NCBI RefSeq assembly: GCF_042643165.1
Contig: NZ_JBHRSH010000002.1
Coordinates: 372,001-436,000 of the forward strand
Source: Hyphococcus aureus
GTDB lineage: Bacteria > Pseudomonadota > Alphaproteobacteria > Caulobacterales > Parvularculaceae
DNA: 64,000 bases
Direction of reading: 5' to 3'
The notes under the pieces are model-generated. The model was given only the letters and a program-made list of their open reading frames with translations, did not search any database and was not told where the DNA came from. Positions 42,273 through 51,773 of the stretch are shown in pieces (position 1 is the stretch's first letter; each line of letters opens with the position of its first letter). The position numbers and the translations under genes were made by a program.

Positions 42273-43865
42273 ATGTTTTTTTCTGTATTTTCACTGCGTG
42301 GCGCGGCGGTTTTTATTCTCGCTGCGCTTGCTGCTTTTCCGGCTGCAGCGGATGAGCCGTCATTTCTGGAAAAGAGCCTCGACACGCCTGACTGGCTGAC
42401 CATCCGCGGCTCGCATCGGACGCGGTTTGAGGTGCTGGATGGGCCTAATGTTTTTTCAAACAACCTCTTTTTTTCTCCATACAAGGATGACGCTGAGGTC
42501 GAGCTAAATCTCTCTTCTGCAGAAACCACGGGCGTCGTTTCCCTGCAGACGTCCCTGTTCCTTGAAGCGCGATTTGGGCGTCTTCGCTTTGGAGCGGAAT
42601 TGATGGACTCCAGAGCTTACTCCCCGATTCTTGAACCCCCCGTTTGTGGCGTTTGCATTCCGATTGGAGATAATTCCAATCTAATAAATGTAAAAACAAA
42701 CACCGTCGAACCGCTCCAGTCTTACATCGCAATCGATTTTGGCGCTGATGGCGACAGTACAAAGAATAGCTTGATGCTTGGCCGCTTCACCATGCATCTA
42801 GGCTCCGGCAGGTTGGTTGGCCGGTCTGATTTTAGAAATACGGTCCAATCGTATTTTGGAGCGAAGTCAGCATTCACCCTCACTCGAGACGATCAGCTGA
42901 CGCTATTTTACACCTTGCCCTACTCAACGGGCATCGGGGTGAACAATCACATTAAATATGACAAACCTGATCCTGATCGGCACTTTTGGGGACTGCATTA
43001 TCAAACAGAACAGCTATTCGATAGTATCAATACAGAACTCTTCTTATATGGCCGCTATGGAAGGCGGGAATGTGGCAGCCGCTTATCATTTAACGAAATT
43101 TCGGAGCCCTGCAGCACACGCCTATCGGGTCTTCAATATACGCCGGGAATTAGGATATCCAAAGAACCTGCGCCAGAGAGTTTCGACTTCGACATCGAAG
43201 GCGCCGCCCAGATCAGCAATGATGTTTATAGAAGTTCGTTTTTCCCGAAGCTTGGCTATTTTGGCCACGCTGAAATTGGGTACCTATTCGATAATACAAA
43301 CAATCTTCGCGTCTCAACAATGATTGATGTTGCCTCAGGATGGCATAAAAAACGCACGCCGTTATCGGAAATTTACCCCGAGTTTGGCGAGGCAGCGACT
43401 GGTTCTATTTATGCGCCCGACGCAAGTTCGCCTTTTGATGACCTGTTTGGATTAACGGAAAATGATTTCGGACCGGATGGCTTATTCGACATCCTCAACC
43501 GCAGCAACATTCTCTCACCGGCCGTGCGGGTGGAAGTGTCACCGTTTAACGGTGCTATCGATTTTCAGATCACCTATCGTGCGGCGCGAGCTTTGGAGCC
43601 AGACTATTTTAGCGTTATTGGCTTCGGTGAAACCGTCGAGGGAATTCTGCACTCAGCAATCCGTTCAGAATGGGCCCATCAGGTTGATGCGTCCGCGGCA
43701 ATATGGATCGTGGATGGCTATATAAAACTGGATATTGGCGGCGCGTTTTTCACACAGAATAACAGCGTAGAAAACTTCCTAGATGAAACAGCGGCTTTCC
43801 CGGCGGTTGATCCGGAACGTGAAGAGACCTTCTACGGCTACTCCAGCCTCACGTTCAGCTTCTAG
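42273..43865 (+). CDS. Alginate-export-family outer-membrane porin
   Basis: 530 residues with a signal peptide (ends FPAAAD), then alternating beta strands ending in the outer-membrane C-terminal Phe (SSLTFSF). The motif MLGRFTMHLGSGRLVGRSDFRNTV matches the AlgE-like alginate_exp family only in short segments (LGRFTMHLGSGRLVGR). It is probably an 18-strand barrel for sugars or small molecules; the substrate is not known. The ATG at 42273 is preferred to a TTG 54 bp upstream. Codon use is somewhat more AT-rich than its neighbours. Confidence 0.8.
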   Translation: MFFSVFSLRGAAVFILAALAAFPAAADEPSFLEKSLDTPDWLTIRGSHRTRFEVLDGPNVFSNNLFFSPYKDDAEVELNLSSAETTGVVSLQTSLFLEARFGRLRFGAELMDSRAYSPILEPPVCGVCIPIGDNSNLINVKTNTVEPLQSYIAIDFGADGDSTKNSLMLGRFTMHLGSGRLVGRSDFRNTVQSYFGAKSAFTLTRDDQLTLFYTLPYSTGIGVNNHIKYDKPDPDRHFWGLHYQTEQLFDSINTELFLYGRYGRRECGSRLSFNEISEPCSTRLSGLQYTPGIRISKEPAPESFDFDIEGAAQISNDVYRSSFFPKLGYFGHAEIGYLFDNTNNLRVSTMIDVASGWHKKRTPLSEIYPEFGEAATGSIYAPDASSPFDDLFGLTENDFGPDGLFDILNRSNILSPAVRVEVSPFNGAIDFQITYRAARALEPDYFSVIGFGETVEGILHSAIRSEWAHQVDASAAIWIVDGYIKLDIGGAFFTQNNSVENFLDETAAFPAVDPEREETFYGYSSLTFSF

Positions 43866-43874
43866 ATCGACCGT

Positions 43875-44198
43875 TCACCCGGCCAGCCGCGCGATAATGA
43901 TCGCGCCAACGAACAAAATAATCAGCGCCGCGAAGAAACCGCCTGACAGATAGAGCGGCCAGCGCGCGGCGAAGCGGGAAATATCGCCTTTGGCGAGGCC
44001 GCCGCCGACGAGAAAACCCACAACAGCTGCGCCGAGCGCCAGCGCCTCCCACTGGAAAAACGCCGAAATCCGGTTAGAGCCGCGCGTAAAGCCGCTGCCC
44101 GTCGGGTCTAGCGTGAGATAAGCAAAGACCCCCTGTACCGCGAACGCCACCCAGATGATGGCGCACATCCACACGACAAACATCACAACAGCGCGCAT
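43875..44198 (-). CDS. Hypothetical membrane protein
   Basis: 107 residues with three membrane helices (about 4-25, 51-69 and 84-104). No family is recognised. It begins 3 bp after the stop of the preceding secreted-protein gene on the same strand, so it is the last gene of the gabT operon. Role unknown. Confidence 0.7.
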   Translation of the reverse strand: MRAVVMFVVWMCAIIWVAFAVQGVFAYLTLDPTGSGFTRGSNRISAFFQWEALALGAAVVGFLVGGGLAKGDISRFAARWPLYLSGGFFAALIILFVGAIIIARLAG

Positions 44199-44201
44199 CG
44201 C

Positions 44202-45218
44202 CTAATCTCCCTGCCAATATGCGGAATAGGTTTCACCGGTCCAATAGATCAGCACCGATGATGCGCCCTCTTTACCGATGAGGATCGCGTCGCCCTTCAG
44301 CGCCGGCGGCGGCGTTCCGCCCGCGCCTTGCCCGGCGGGGCCGGTATGCAGGCTCCACCAGTCGATATTATCAAAATAAGCCGGCGTCAGATGTGCGCCC
44401 ATGCGGCCGGTCATGCCCACAACCTGCCCCCATGTGCCTGCGCGGCAGAGGAATAGCCCGCGCTTGTCATCGGCCTTGCGGATGATCGGGACCGCCTGAT
44501 CGTGAGCGTCATCAGCGTCGAAATCGCCGCCCAGTTCCACCGGCGTGAGATAGGGCGTGATCTGATAGGTCTGATAATCAAGTCCGCAATCGCCCATCAT
44601 TTCGATCAGTTCCGGCGTGACTTTGCTCAGCTCGGTCATGGCCGCGACTTCCGCCGCTTCTTTTTGCTTTTCCTTGTCGGTTTTTGGCCAGGTCATGCAG
44701 ACATTGAATTTGAGGTAATTCATCCGCGCCTTTTGGCCGGGTTCAAGATCGGCGAGTCCCATATCCTCAATCGTCAGCGCGCCGCGGCCAGGCTGATCCA
44801 TAGCGCCTTCATCGCTTGACGGTTTGAACCCGCCGGTGCCGGTCAGTGCGGGATCGAAGCCGAACAGACGCAACCCCTGAGGCGCGTTTACATCGCCTGT
44901 GTTGGGACCTGTGTTGTCCGCATTGCGAAAGTGCCAGCCATAAAGCTGACGCGGGTTGGGACCGTGAAGCGGCGGCGTCATCTGCGTCAGGTCGAGACCG
45001 TTTTCATCGAGAAGACGCACATCCCAACCATGGGCGGCGCGCTTCAACTGAAATGTCCATCCCGGACCTTCCAGAACTTCATTGTAGTCGCGGTTTCCCG
45101 CAACTTCCCGTGATGACAGCATGACAGCGCTTCGGCCGTCCGATGGTTCGCAGGGCTGGGCATACGCAGCCGACAATCCCGCCAGCATGAACATGGCGGT
45201 CGCAATAACTATTCGCAT
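44202..45218 (-). CDS. Hypothetical secreted protein
   Basis: 338 residues with a clean signal peptide (ends SAAYAQ). The mature protein is soluble and has several Cys (CEPS, NVCMTW, GDCGLD, LFLCRA), possibly forming disulfides. It contains a charged helical part (KTDKEKQKEAAEVAAM). No family recognised. It follows gabT by 21 bp and is likely cotranscribed. Confidence 0.75.
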   Translation of the reverse strand: MRIVIATAMFMLAGLSAAYAQPCEPSDGRSAVMLSSREVAGNRDYNEVLEGPGWTFQLKRAAHGWDVRLLDENGLDLTQMTPPLHGPNPRQLYGWHFRNADNTGPNTGDVNAPQGLRLFGFDPALTGTGGFKPSSDEGAMDQPGRGALTIEDMGLADLEPGQKARMNYLKFNVCMTWPKTDKEKQKEAAEVAAMTELSKVTPELIEMMGDCGLDYQTYQITPYLTPVELGGDFDADDAHDQAVPIIRKADDKRGLFLCRAGTWGQVVGMTGRMGAHLTPAYFDNIDWWSLHTGPAGQGAGGTPPPALKGDAILIGKEGASSVLIYWTGETYSAYWQGD

Positions 45219-45239
45219 TGGTTCTCCCCTCCCGTTGCG

Positions 45240-46550
45240 CTACGACTTCAGCACAGCCTCCGTCGCATCCGCGAAAATGTCGAGACCTTCATTCAGCATC
45301 TCGTCCGATACAACCAGCGGCACCAGGGAGCGCAGACACTGCGCATAGGCGCCGGCCGTCGTCATGATGAGACCGCGCTGGCGCGCCTCGGCGAGGATCG
45401 CGCCGGCGACATCGCCGTTCGGCTGTTTCGGATCGCCGTCTTTCACGAATTCGACGGCGCACATGCCACCAACCCGGCGGACATCGCCGATCACGCCTTT
45501 GCCAGCGCCATTTGCAAGCTCGCGCCAGCGTTTTTCCGTTTGTGCGCCGATTTCCTCCGCACGCTTCAACAGGCCTTCTTCCTCAATAATGTCAAAGACT
45601 GCGAGCGCAGCGGCGCAAGCCACCGGGTTGCCGCCATAGGTCGATCCCATGGAGCCGGGCACCACCTTGTCCATCAGTTCCGCCTTGCCGACGAGCGCCG
45701 ACAGGGGCAAGCCCGCCGCGATCGATTTTGCAACGCAGAGGAAATCCGGCTCAACGCCAGCTTTTTCAAAAGCGAAATATTTTCCGGTGCGGCCCATGCC
45801 CGACTGAATTTCATCGGCGATCAACAAGATGCCGTTGTCGTCACATTTTTTGCGCAAGCCTTCGAGGAATTCCTTCGGCGCCGGATTGAAACCGCCCTCA
45901 CCCTGCACTGGCTCGACGATCATGGCGGCCACTTCATTGGCGTTGATCATGGTCTTGAAAATATGATCGACGCTGGCCAGCGCTTCCTCGACGGAAACAC
46001 CGTGATAGGCGTCCGGATATTCAGCGTGGAAAATCGCGGGCACATAAGGGCCGAAGCCGACTTTGTAGGGCTTTGATTTGCCAGTGAGCGTTGTCGCCAG
46101 CAGCGTGCGGCCGTGAAACGCGCCGGAAAAAGCGATAACGCCCGGGCGGCCGGTGATCTGGCGCGCGAATTTCACCGCGTTCTCGACCGCTTCCGCGCCG
46201 GAATTGAACAGCGCAGTTTTCTTTTTCGTCGGGCCTGGCGCTATGCGGTTCAGCTTTTCGCAGACTGCAACATAGCTTTCATATTGCGCGATGCCGAACG
46301 CCGTATGGATGAAATTTTCCGCCTGGCTTTTAATCGCTTCCACGACTTTCGGATGCGCATGGCCGACATTCAAAACGCCAATGCCGCCGATGAAGTCGAT
46401 ATAGCGCTTACCCTCAACGTCCCAAAGCTCGGCGCCTTTTGCGCGGGCCGCATAAATTCCTGACTTAGACGGCAGGCCCACAGGGCAGGCCTCATCGCGG
46501 CGCGATTTCAGGCTTTCATTAGTGGCGAACTCGTTTCTTCCGTGATCCAT
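45240..46550 (-). CDS. gabT: 4-aminobutyrate--2-oxoglutarate aminotransferase
   Basis: 436 residues, class III aminotransferase. PLP lysine is K275 in LCVAKSIAAG, the PLP-ring aspartate is D246 in IADEIQSG, and the NSGAEAVENAVK and SGAFHGRTL segments are typical of GabT. It transfers the amino group of GABA to 2-oxoglutarate, giving succinate semialdehyde. No gabD is adjacent, so another omega-amino acid substrate is possible. It is first in an operon with two unknown envelope proteins. Confidence 0.92.
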   Translation of the reverse strand: MDHGRNEFATNESLKSRRDEACPVGLPSKSGIYAARAKGAELWDVEGKRYIDFIGGIGVLNVGHAHPKVVEAIKSQAENFIHTAFGIAQYESYVAVCEKLNRIAPGPTKKKTALFNSGAEAVENAVKFARQITGRPGVIAFSGAFHGRTLLATTLTGKSKPYKVGFGPYVPAIFHAEYPDAYHGVSVEEALASVDHIFKTMINANEVAAMIVEPVQGEGGFNPAPKEFLEGLRKKCDDNGILLIADEIQSGMGRTGKYFAFEKAGVEPDFLCVAKSIAAGLPLSALVGKAELMDKVVPGSMGSTYGGNPVACAAALAVFDIIEEEGLLKRAEEIGAQTEKRWRELANGAGKGVIGDVRRVGGMCAVEFVKDGDPKQPNGDVAGAILAEARQRGLIMTTAGAYAQCLRSLVPLVVSDEMLNEGLDIFADATEAVLKS

Positions 46551-46635
46551 GGGACGCTCCGGCTTGTTATTACGGATTATGCCAAGGGCTCTAGCATGAT
46601 CGACGGCAAAAGAAAGGGGCGAAAGCCTAGGCTTT

Positions 46636-47094
46636 TCAGTCTTTTTTGGGGCCTGACAAAAACCAGATGGCGCCGGTCCCGACTATGGCGTCATAGATTG
46701 CGCAAAGGAATGCGTACCAGGCCGGGCTATGGTCGGCTTTCATTAACAAATGGGCGACATCCGCCCCGCCATGGGCGAGGATTAACGCGCCGAGCAGCCA
46801 GACGCGGCCCGATTGCAAAACCGAAAGGCCCAAAAGCACAAACAACAAGGCGGCCAGCCCCTCAACCACCAGCGCCGAGAGCGCGGGCCTGAGGACGATC
46901 CCGGCGGGGTCGATCCCCGTAAGCGCGAAACCCACATAGATCCCGGCCATCAGGGCGAGCTGGCCATATATCCATAACGCACGCCCGCGCGGCGAAAGCA
47001 TCGCCGTCACTCCAAGCGACGCCCCCGCGAGCGCCACCGTAATCATCACCAGAAAGAATGTTGTCCCCATGAGCGCCAGCATAGCCGGGTTCAT
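46636..47094 (-). CDS. Hypothetical membrane protein
   Basis: 152 residues with about four membrane helices (8-30, 40-58, 72-92, 122-145) and the segment ILAHGGADVAHLLMKADHSP between helices. I do not recognise a family. It stands alone between gabT and the DUF2306 gene on the same strand. It is probably an inner-membrane protein of unknown role. Confidence 0.65.
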   Translation of the reverse strand: MNPAMLALMGTTFFLVMITVALAGASLGVTAMLSPRGRALWIYGQLALMAGIYVGFALTGIDPAGIVLRPALSALVVEGLAALLFVLLGLSVLQSGRVWLLGALILAHGGADVAHLLMKADHSPAWYAFLCAIYDAIVGTGAIWFLSGPKKD

Positions 47095-47174
47095 GGAAAG
47101 CGCAAAAGCTGCGCCCTCTCATGAATCCAGACCTTTCGCATACGCGAAAGCGGCTCTGATATCTGATTGCGGCC

Positions 47175-48032
47175 TTATAATCGCGGCAGCCACATCCCCA
47201 TCGTCGCCGCAAAAGACCCCAACACTGTCACGCCCGTCGCCGCCAGCACCACAAGCGCTGCGGTGATTTTCAGGCCGGCTCCCGTTGAATCCTGCGCCTG
47301 GAAATAGAACTGAAGCACCAAGAGAGGTATCGCCATCTGTGCGAAATACATAAAGGTGAGGAAGGGTCCTTCAAAAGTTTCCGGATCGATCCCGACGCCG
47401 CCGGTCGTCATGAACCAGAACATGAGGCCGATCCGGAAAAACCAGACGGCGCTTGCCACCATGAACAGCCGCATGGCCCAGCGGCGGTGCCGGTCGATCT
47501 GCCGGGTCACGGCGAAACGAATGGCGATGGCGGCGCAGATCCAGATCAACACCGCGTCGAGACTGATGGCGATATGCCCGACCATCCCGCCGGGAACGCC
47601 GCGCGTCCAGACGAGGTGAAGGCCCGCCGCGCTCGTCATCGCCGCAGTCAGCATATAGGCGCGTCCGAGATAGCGGTGAAACGCAGGAAAGCGGCTGCGA
47701 ATCTGAGGCGTAAGCTGCAGCGGTCCGCCGCCGATGATGACGATTGCGATCAATACGTGAAACGCAATGGCGAGATTGCCGATCAGGTCGCCAGCCACAT
47801 ACCCCTTGGGCAAGGCCGTGTCCGCGAGCCCCGGAAATCCGTTTTGCGCGAGGGCGGGAAGGTAAGATGCGGCGACATAGTAAACAAAAATCCACTGGCC
47901 CGCCGCGGCCGCCAGAAACCACAAGATGCCGGAAAATCCGAGGAGGCGGTCGGGCCACCGGCCATATTGGCGCGAGGCCAATTGGCCGTTTGAAGACGGC
48001 ATCGCCGGGGAAGGCTCAAACAAGGTCGTCAC
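47175..48032 (-). CDS. DUF2306 membrane protein
   Basis: 285 residues with about seven membrane helices and the DUF2306 pattern: HVLIAIVIIGGGPLQLTPQIR, HRYLGRAYMLTA and HRRWAMRLF with conserved histidines that may bind heme or metal. Function is unknown. A GTG start at 48032 is chosen because GGAG lies 8 nt upstream; the ATG at 48002 is an alternative. It is divergent from the AraC regulator, which may control it. Confidence 0.8.
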   Translation of the reverse strand: MTTLFEPSPAMPSSNGQLASRQYGRWPDRLLGFSGILWFLAAAAGQWIFVYYVAASYLPALAQNGFPGLADTALPKGYVAGDLIGNLAIAFHVLIAIVIIGGGPLQLTPQIRSRFPAFHRYLGRAYMLTAAMTSAAGLHLVWTRGVPGGMVGHIAISLDAVLIWICAAIAIRFAVTRQIDRHRRWAMRLFMVASAVWFFRIGLMFWFMTTGGVGIDPETFEGPFLTFMYFAQMAIPLLVLQFYFQAQDSTGAGLKITAALVVLAATGVTVLGSFAATMGMWLPRL

Positions 48033-48290
48033 AACGAGGGCTCCTATTCTTTTTTTCGGTTCGCGGACGGCGCGCAAAAAGTGACTCGACGCCCGCTGAA
48101 TCCGGCGCTTTCGCCCCTTCTCTGCGCCGTCTCATCGCATCCGCGCTTTTGAGGCGGGCGCAGATCGGATATGAAGGGAGCTTGGCGGGCGCGATCTCGC
48201 CGATTTGGAAAACGGCCAGTATTTTTTGGACAAAACGGCGATTATGTCGCCGAACCGACCGGTAAGTGGGTCAGGGCGAAAGGTGACGCC

Positions 48291-49337
48291 ATGGAAGGAT
48301 TGCTTAGACGGAACGGCGGCTTGGCGGATGCCTGGGCTGGCGCGTCCGGCTTCCTGGCGAAGCGTGCAGCGCCGAAGCTGGGTCCGGTCGCGCCATGCGA
48401 CTTGCTGTGGTGGATTTTCACCGCGTCGGTCACGTTTTCCGTTGCTGCGGATTATGCCGGCGATGTCGGCGCGCCCATAAGATACATTTTCGCGATCGGC
48501 GGTTCGGCGGGCTGCGGCTGGCTCTGGCTGCTGTCGCGCACGCTCTTTCGCGCCGAAAAGCCGATTGCGCGCTGGAATGTCTTCGCCGTCGCCGCGATCA
48601 TCGCTGTGGAGTCCTACTGGGCCCTTGCGGGCCTCCCCGCTGAATCGGGCGAAATGCGACGCATCGCCGCCAACGCCACGTCACTTATCTGCATCGGCGC
48701 GGTCGTGCTTGTTTTTGTCGAAGCTCTTTCCGGCTACAGCGCCGCCCTGCCGAAGCATGAAAGGCGTTTCCGGCAGCTATTCACGCTGGTTTTCGGCGCC
48801 ATGATCGCTGTGACGTTTCTCTGGGCCATGAACGCCAATGAGACGAGTTTCGCGGCGCAATGGGCACATGCAACGCTTATGGTCTGCGCGGCCGCCGCGG
48901 TCATCGGCGCGAGACTCGCCGTCTCGTTTCGCAAACGCTATCCCTTGCCGGCGCGTAGCGCGCGAAAGGCGGCCCCCTCACCCGCCGCAACCGACGAGAG
49001 CCTGGCCCAGCGCATTCTCGCCGCGATCGAAACAGAGCGGCGTTTTGCGACGCCAGACCTCAAAATCGCCGACCTCGCAGCAAGTCTAGGCGAGCATGAT
49101 TACAAAGTGACGCAATGCATCAGCGGCTTTCTCGGCTATCGGAACTTCAACCATCTAATCAATGCGCGTCGCATCGACTATGCAAAGCAATTGTTATCCG
49201 ATCCCGATCATGACGGCCGGTCTATCCTGTCGATTGCGTTCGACTGCGGCTTTAGTTCGATCGGGCCTTTCAACCGCGCTTTCAAAAGCCATGTGGGCAT
49301 GACGCCCCGCGAATTCAGAAACAACCCGTCAGGCTAA
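48291..49337 (+). CDS. Membrane-anchored AraC-family transcriptional regulator
   Basis: 348 residues. The N-terminal two thirds hold about six membrane helices; the C-terminal 110 residues are an AraC/XylS domain with two helix-turn-helix motifs (LKIADLAASLGEHDYKVTQC and SILSIAFDCGFSSIGPFNRA). It should bind DNA while sensing something in or across the membrane. AAGGTG precedes the ATG at 48291. The divergently transcribed DUF2306 gene, 258 bp away, is a likely target. Confidence 0.87.
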   Translation: MEGLLRRNGGLADAWAGASGFLAKRAAPKLGPVAPCDLLWWIFTASVTFSVAADYAGDVGAPIRYIFAIGGSAGCGWLWLLSRTLFRAEKPIARWNVFAVAAIIAVESYWALAGLPAESGEMRRIAANATSLICIGAVVLVFVEALSGYSAALPKHERRFRQLFTLVFGAMIAVTFLWAMNANETSFAAQWAHATLMVCAAAAVIGARLAVSFRKRYPLPARSARKAAPSPAATDESLAQRILAAIETERRFATPDLKIADLAASLGEHDYKVTQCISGFLGYRNFNHLINARRIDYAKQLLSDPDHDGRSILSIAFDCGFSSIGPFNRAFKSHVGMTPREFRNNPSG

Positions 49338-49418
49338 GAGCGACCGCCGCATCCTGCGGTTGACCGGCGCCCCCTGATTTTTCGCCTCTCGCGCGAATTC
49401 TTCAAGAAAACCCAGTGT

Positions 49419-49456
49419 TGGTGAATAGTTATGGCAATTATATACTTGACTGAACA
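49419..49456 (+). repeat. Left terminal inverted repeat of the IS1595-like element
   Basis: This is 38 bp with five mismatches to the reverse complement of 51828-51865. It contains the -35 box of the transposase promoter near its inner edge. Confidence 0.88.
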
Positions 49457-49474
49457 CGGCTGATTCCCTATCTA
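49446..49474 (+). promoter_or_regulatory. Transposase promoter
   Basis: The -35 box TTGACT (49446-49451) and -10 box TATCTA (49469-49474) are separated by exactly 17 bp, 21 bp ahead of the transposase ATG. The -35 box lies in the left terminal repeat. Confidence 0.65.
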
Positions 49475-49495
49475 TGAAGGACAGGAGAGAGAATC

Positions 49496-50461
49496 ATGGC
49501 CGTAAACCTCAAAGACCCCATCTACAAAGACGAGAAAGCCGCAAGGGATCATCTTGAAGCCCTTCGCTGGCCTGATGGCGCCTACTGCCCTCGCTGTGGC
49601 GGCTTTGAGGTCAAGAAGCTTGGCGGCAAGGCCGCTGATCTTGGCCAGTACAATTGCCGCGATTGCCGCAAGAAGTTCACCGTCACTGTGGGCACGCTTT
49701 TCGAGCGCTCGCATATCCCCCTGACAACGTGGCTCATGGCCTTCCAGCTTATGTCTTCCTCAAAGAAAGGTATGTCAGCCCATCAGCTCCACAGAATGCT
49801 TGGCGTGACCTACAAAACCGCTTGGTTCATGGCTCACCGTATCCGTGAAGCCATGGCGCCCGCCAAGGGCTCACAAGAGCCCATGGGCGGCAAGGGCAAA
49901 GTGGTCGAAGCTGACGAAACCTACCACGGAAAAACCAAGGAAATTCGCACTCAGTCCGTTGACGGTCGCGTTAAATACAAAGCCAAAGGCCGTGGCGGCG
50001 CCAATAAGCGCACCATCATTGCTCTGGTCGAGCGTGGCGGTTCAGCTCGCACCTTCCATGTTGCTCACGCTACGTTCGCCAAAGTTGAGCAAATCGTTTC
50101 CGAGAACGTCGACCGTGAGAGCCGCCTTCACACTGACGAAAGCCGTCTCTACGCCAAGTCGAAAGTGCCTACCATGGTCGCAGAACATGAAAGCGTTCGC
50201 CACACGGCTGACGAATATGTGCGCGGCGATGTATATTCAAACAGCGCCGAAAATTATTTCAGCGTTTTCAAGCGCGGCATGAAGGGCGTCTATCAGCATT
50301 GCAGCGAGAAGCATCTGCACCGCTACCTTGCCGAATTTGATTTCCGCTACAGCAACCGCTCGAAAGTTGGCGTTGAAGACACCGAACGCGCGAACCGCGC
50401 CCTTCAAGGCATCGCTGGCAAGCGTTTGACCTATCGGCGGACTAGTGAAGCCGTGCTTTAA
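49496..50461 (+). CDS. IS1595-family transposase
   Basis: 321 residues. The N-terminal zinc ribbon has C31/C34 and C54/C57. The catalytic domain shows D140 (VVEADETYHG), D214 (LHTDES) and the N/E pair in SNSAENYFSVFKRG (N249, E252), followed by the family tail HLHRYLAEFDFRYSNRS. This is an ISXO2-like enzyme, full length and without frameshift, so probably active. GGAG lies about 9 nt before the ATG. Confidence 0.95.
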   Translation: MAVNLKDPIYKDEKAARDHLEALRWPDGAYCPRCGGFEVKKLGGKAADLGQYNCRDCRKKFTVTVGTLFERSHIPLTTWLMAFQLMSSSKKGMSAHQLHRMLGVTYKTAWFMAHRIREAMAPAKGSQEPMGGKGKVVEADETYHGKTKEIRTQSVDGRVKYKAKGRGGANKRTIIALVERGGSARTFHVAHATFAKVEQIVSENVDRESRLHTDESRLYAKSKVPTMVAEHESVRHTADEYVRGDVYSNSAENYFSVFKRGMKGVYQHCSEKHLHRYLAEFDFRYSNRSKVGVEDTERANRALQGIAGKRLTYRRTSEAVL

Positions 50462-50557
50462 GCATCAAGCAGAGCGCTTCCTGCGCTGGCGCAAACTTCG
50501 ACTCGACTCAAAGAAATAGGCGCCTCATTCTCCAGAAACTTAACTATGGGGAGAATT

Positions 50558-51031
50558 ATGCTCGCCGAAATAAGTATGGGCTATACAAGCCTCAAGACCG
50601 CCCTTGGCATTATTAAGGGCCTGAACGCTACCGCTACGCAAGTTCAAATCAACGACGCGAAGATTGCGCTCCAAACGGCTATCCTTGAGGCCCAAGAGAG
50701 CCTTTCGGCGGCCAATGAGACGCAAATTATAAGCGCCGCTCGCATACGCGAGCTTGAAGAAGAAATTGCTCGCCTGGAAACATGGGATACTGAGACAGAA
50801 AAATATGAGCTGAAGGACATCGGAGGCGGCTCCGTCGCCTTTATGCTTAAAAAAGACGCTCAAGCGAGCGAAACACCTCATTGGCTGTGCGCAAATTGCT
50901 TTAACGGCAAGCGCAAGTCTTTTCTGCAATATGTAGCCGAATTGCAGAGGTTGTCTGTTTTTCAATGTCATGTATGCGGTGCAAAGGTTGTTGTGCCAAC
51001 ACGGACAACGCCTGAATCACTTTGGGGCTGA
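50558..51031 (+). CDS. Zinc-ribbon coiled-coil protein, passenger of the IS element
   Basis: 157 residues. The first 78 are helical (two helices, then a coiled coil near 58-75). The C-terminal part has a zinc ribbon C111/C114 ... C137/C140 (HWLCANCFNGKRKSF and FQCHVCG). Role unknown; the layout fits nucleic-acid or protein binding. GGGAG lies 5 nt before the ATG at 50558. It lies within the element, downstream of the transposase and on the same strand. Confidence 0.75.
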   Translation: MLAEISMGYTSLKTALGIIKGLNATATQVQINDAKIALQTAILEAQESLSAANETQIISAARIRELEEEIARLETWDTETEKYELKDIGGGSVAFMLKKDAQASETPHWLCANCFNGKRKSFLQYVAELQRLSVFQCHVCGAKVVVPTRTTPESLWG

Positions 51032-51166
51032 TTTAGTACGCTTCTTTGCTGCCTTCTTTTTCTTAGGCGGCGGCTTGTCGATTTTGCCGCCATGCGGTTG
51101 CGGCGGCATGGTTAGCGCCCGTTTTAGCGCTTCGTCTCGTTTTTTCTCATCAGTGGATTTAGCCAT
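51017..51166 (-). CDS. Small basic protein opposite the HEPN gene
   Basis: 49 residues, MAKSTDEKKRDEALKRALTM followed by a Pro/Lys-rich tail. The DEALKRAL-MPPQPH segment resembles short conserved ORFs that I know from rhizobial genomes near mobile elements. The ATG (51164-51166) overlaps that of the HEPN gene within CCATGG, so the two are head to head. No SD is seen. Its 3' end overlaps the zinc-ribbon gene by 15 nt. Confidence 0.45.
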   Translation of the reverse strand: MAKSTDEKKRDEALKRALTMPPQPHGGKIDKPPPKKKKAAKKRTKSAPK

Positions 51167-51773
51167 GGCAATAGTGCGATCTACCAAACAATCTAAACTG
51201 TCGCCGGTCACAATCACCGACAAGACTCATTCTGACATTGGCCGCCTTATACGCGCTTTTGCGGAAATAGACGATATGCTGACATCCCACATATCGAACC
51301 TTGCGAAAACAACCGAAAGCCGTGGGAGCGTGATGCTAGGCCGAACGCCCATAAGCACAAAAATCTCGACGGCTTTCTATCTAGCCAAAATGGAGGGACA
51401 AGCGGCCCTTGACGTTCACATGTCCGTTTTTGACACCGATGAATTTAGGCACGCCCTTAAATGTCGCAACGCAATAGCGCACGGATCACTGCTTGGCGCC
51501 AATGAAGACGGAGAGCTGGCGTTTCTGACTACCACGCCGCTTGAGCCCGATTCTAGCGCCGCTTCCCTAGAGGTGCTGAGTTATTCCCCAGATCGCATCA
51601 AGGCTTGCGCAGATGTCATGACGGCTGTGCTGCCGAAGATTGAGAAACGGTTGCAGCTTTCAGCATTGCGCGAAAGACGTCTTCAACGACCTCTTGAGCC
51701 GCATCCAAAGGCTCAGAAGCAAGGGAAGCGATCAAAAAAACCTCAACCCCCGCCTTTATCATCTGCGGGGTAA
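51165..51773 (+). CDS. HEPN-like domain protein, passenger of the IS element
   Basis: 202 residues, largely helical. The key motif is R101-N102-A-I-A-H106 in KCRNAIAHGSLLG, the R-x4-H with N after R that marks HEPN ribonuclease and toxin families. Residues 15-50 would form the first helical hairpin. The last 35 residues are basic and Pro-rich. An RNase or toxin role is inferred from the motif alone. SD is weak (GTGGA). It ends over an opposite-strand ORF. Confidence 0.6.
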   Translation: MAIVRSTKQSKLSPVTITDKTHSDIGRLIRAFAEIDDMLTSHISNLAKTTESRGSVMLGRTPISTKISTAFYLAKMEGQAALDVHMSVFDTDEFRHALKCRNAIAHGSLLGANEDGELAFLTTTPLEPDSSAASLEVLSYSPDRIKACADVMTAVLPKIEKRLQLSALRERRLQRPLEPHPKAQKQGKRSKKPQPPPLSSAG

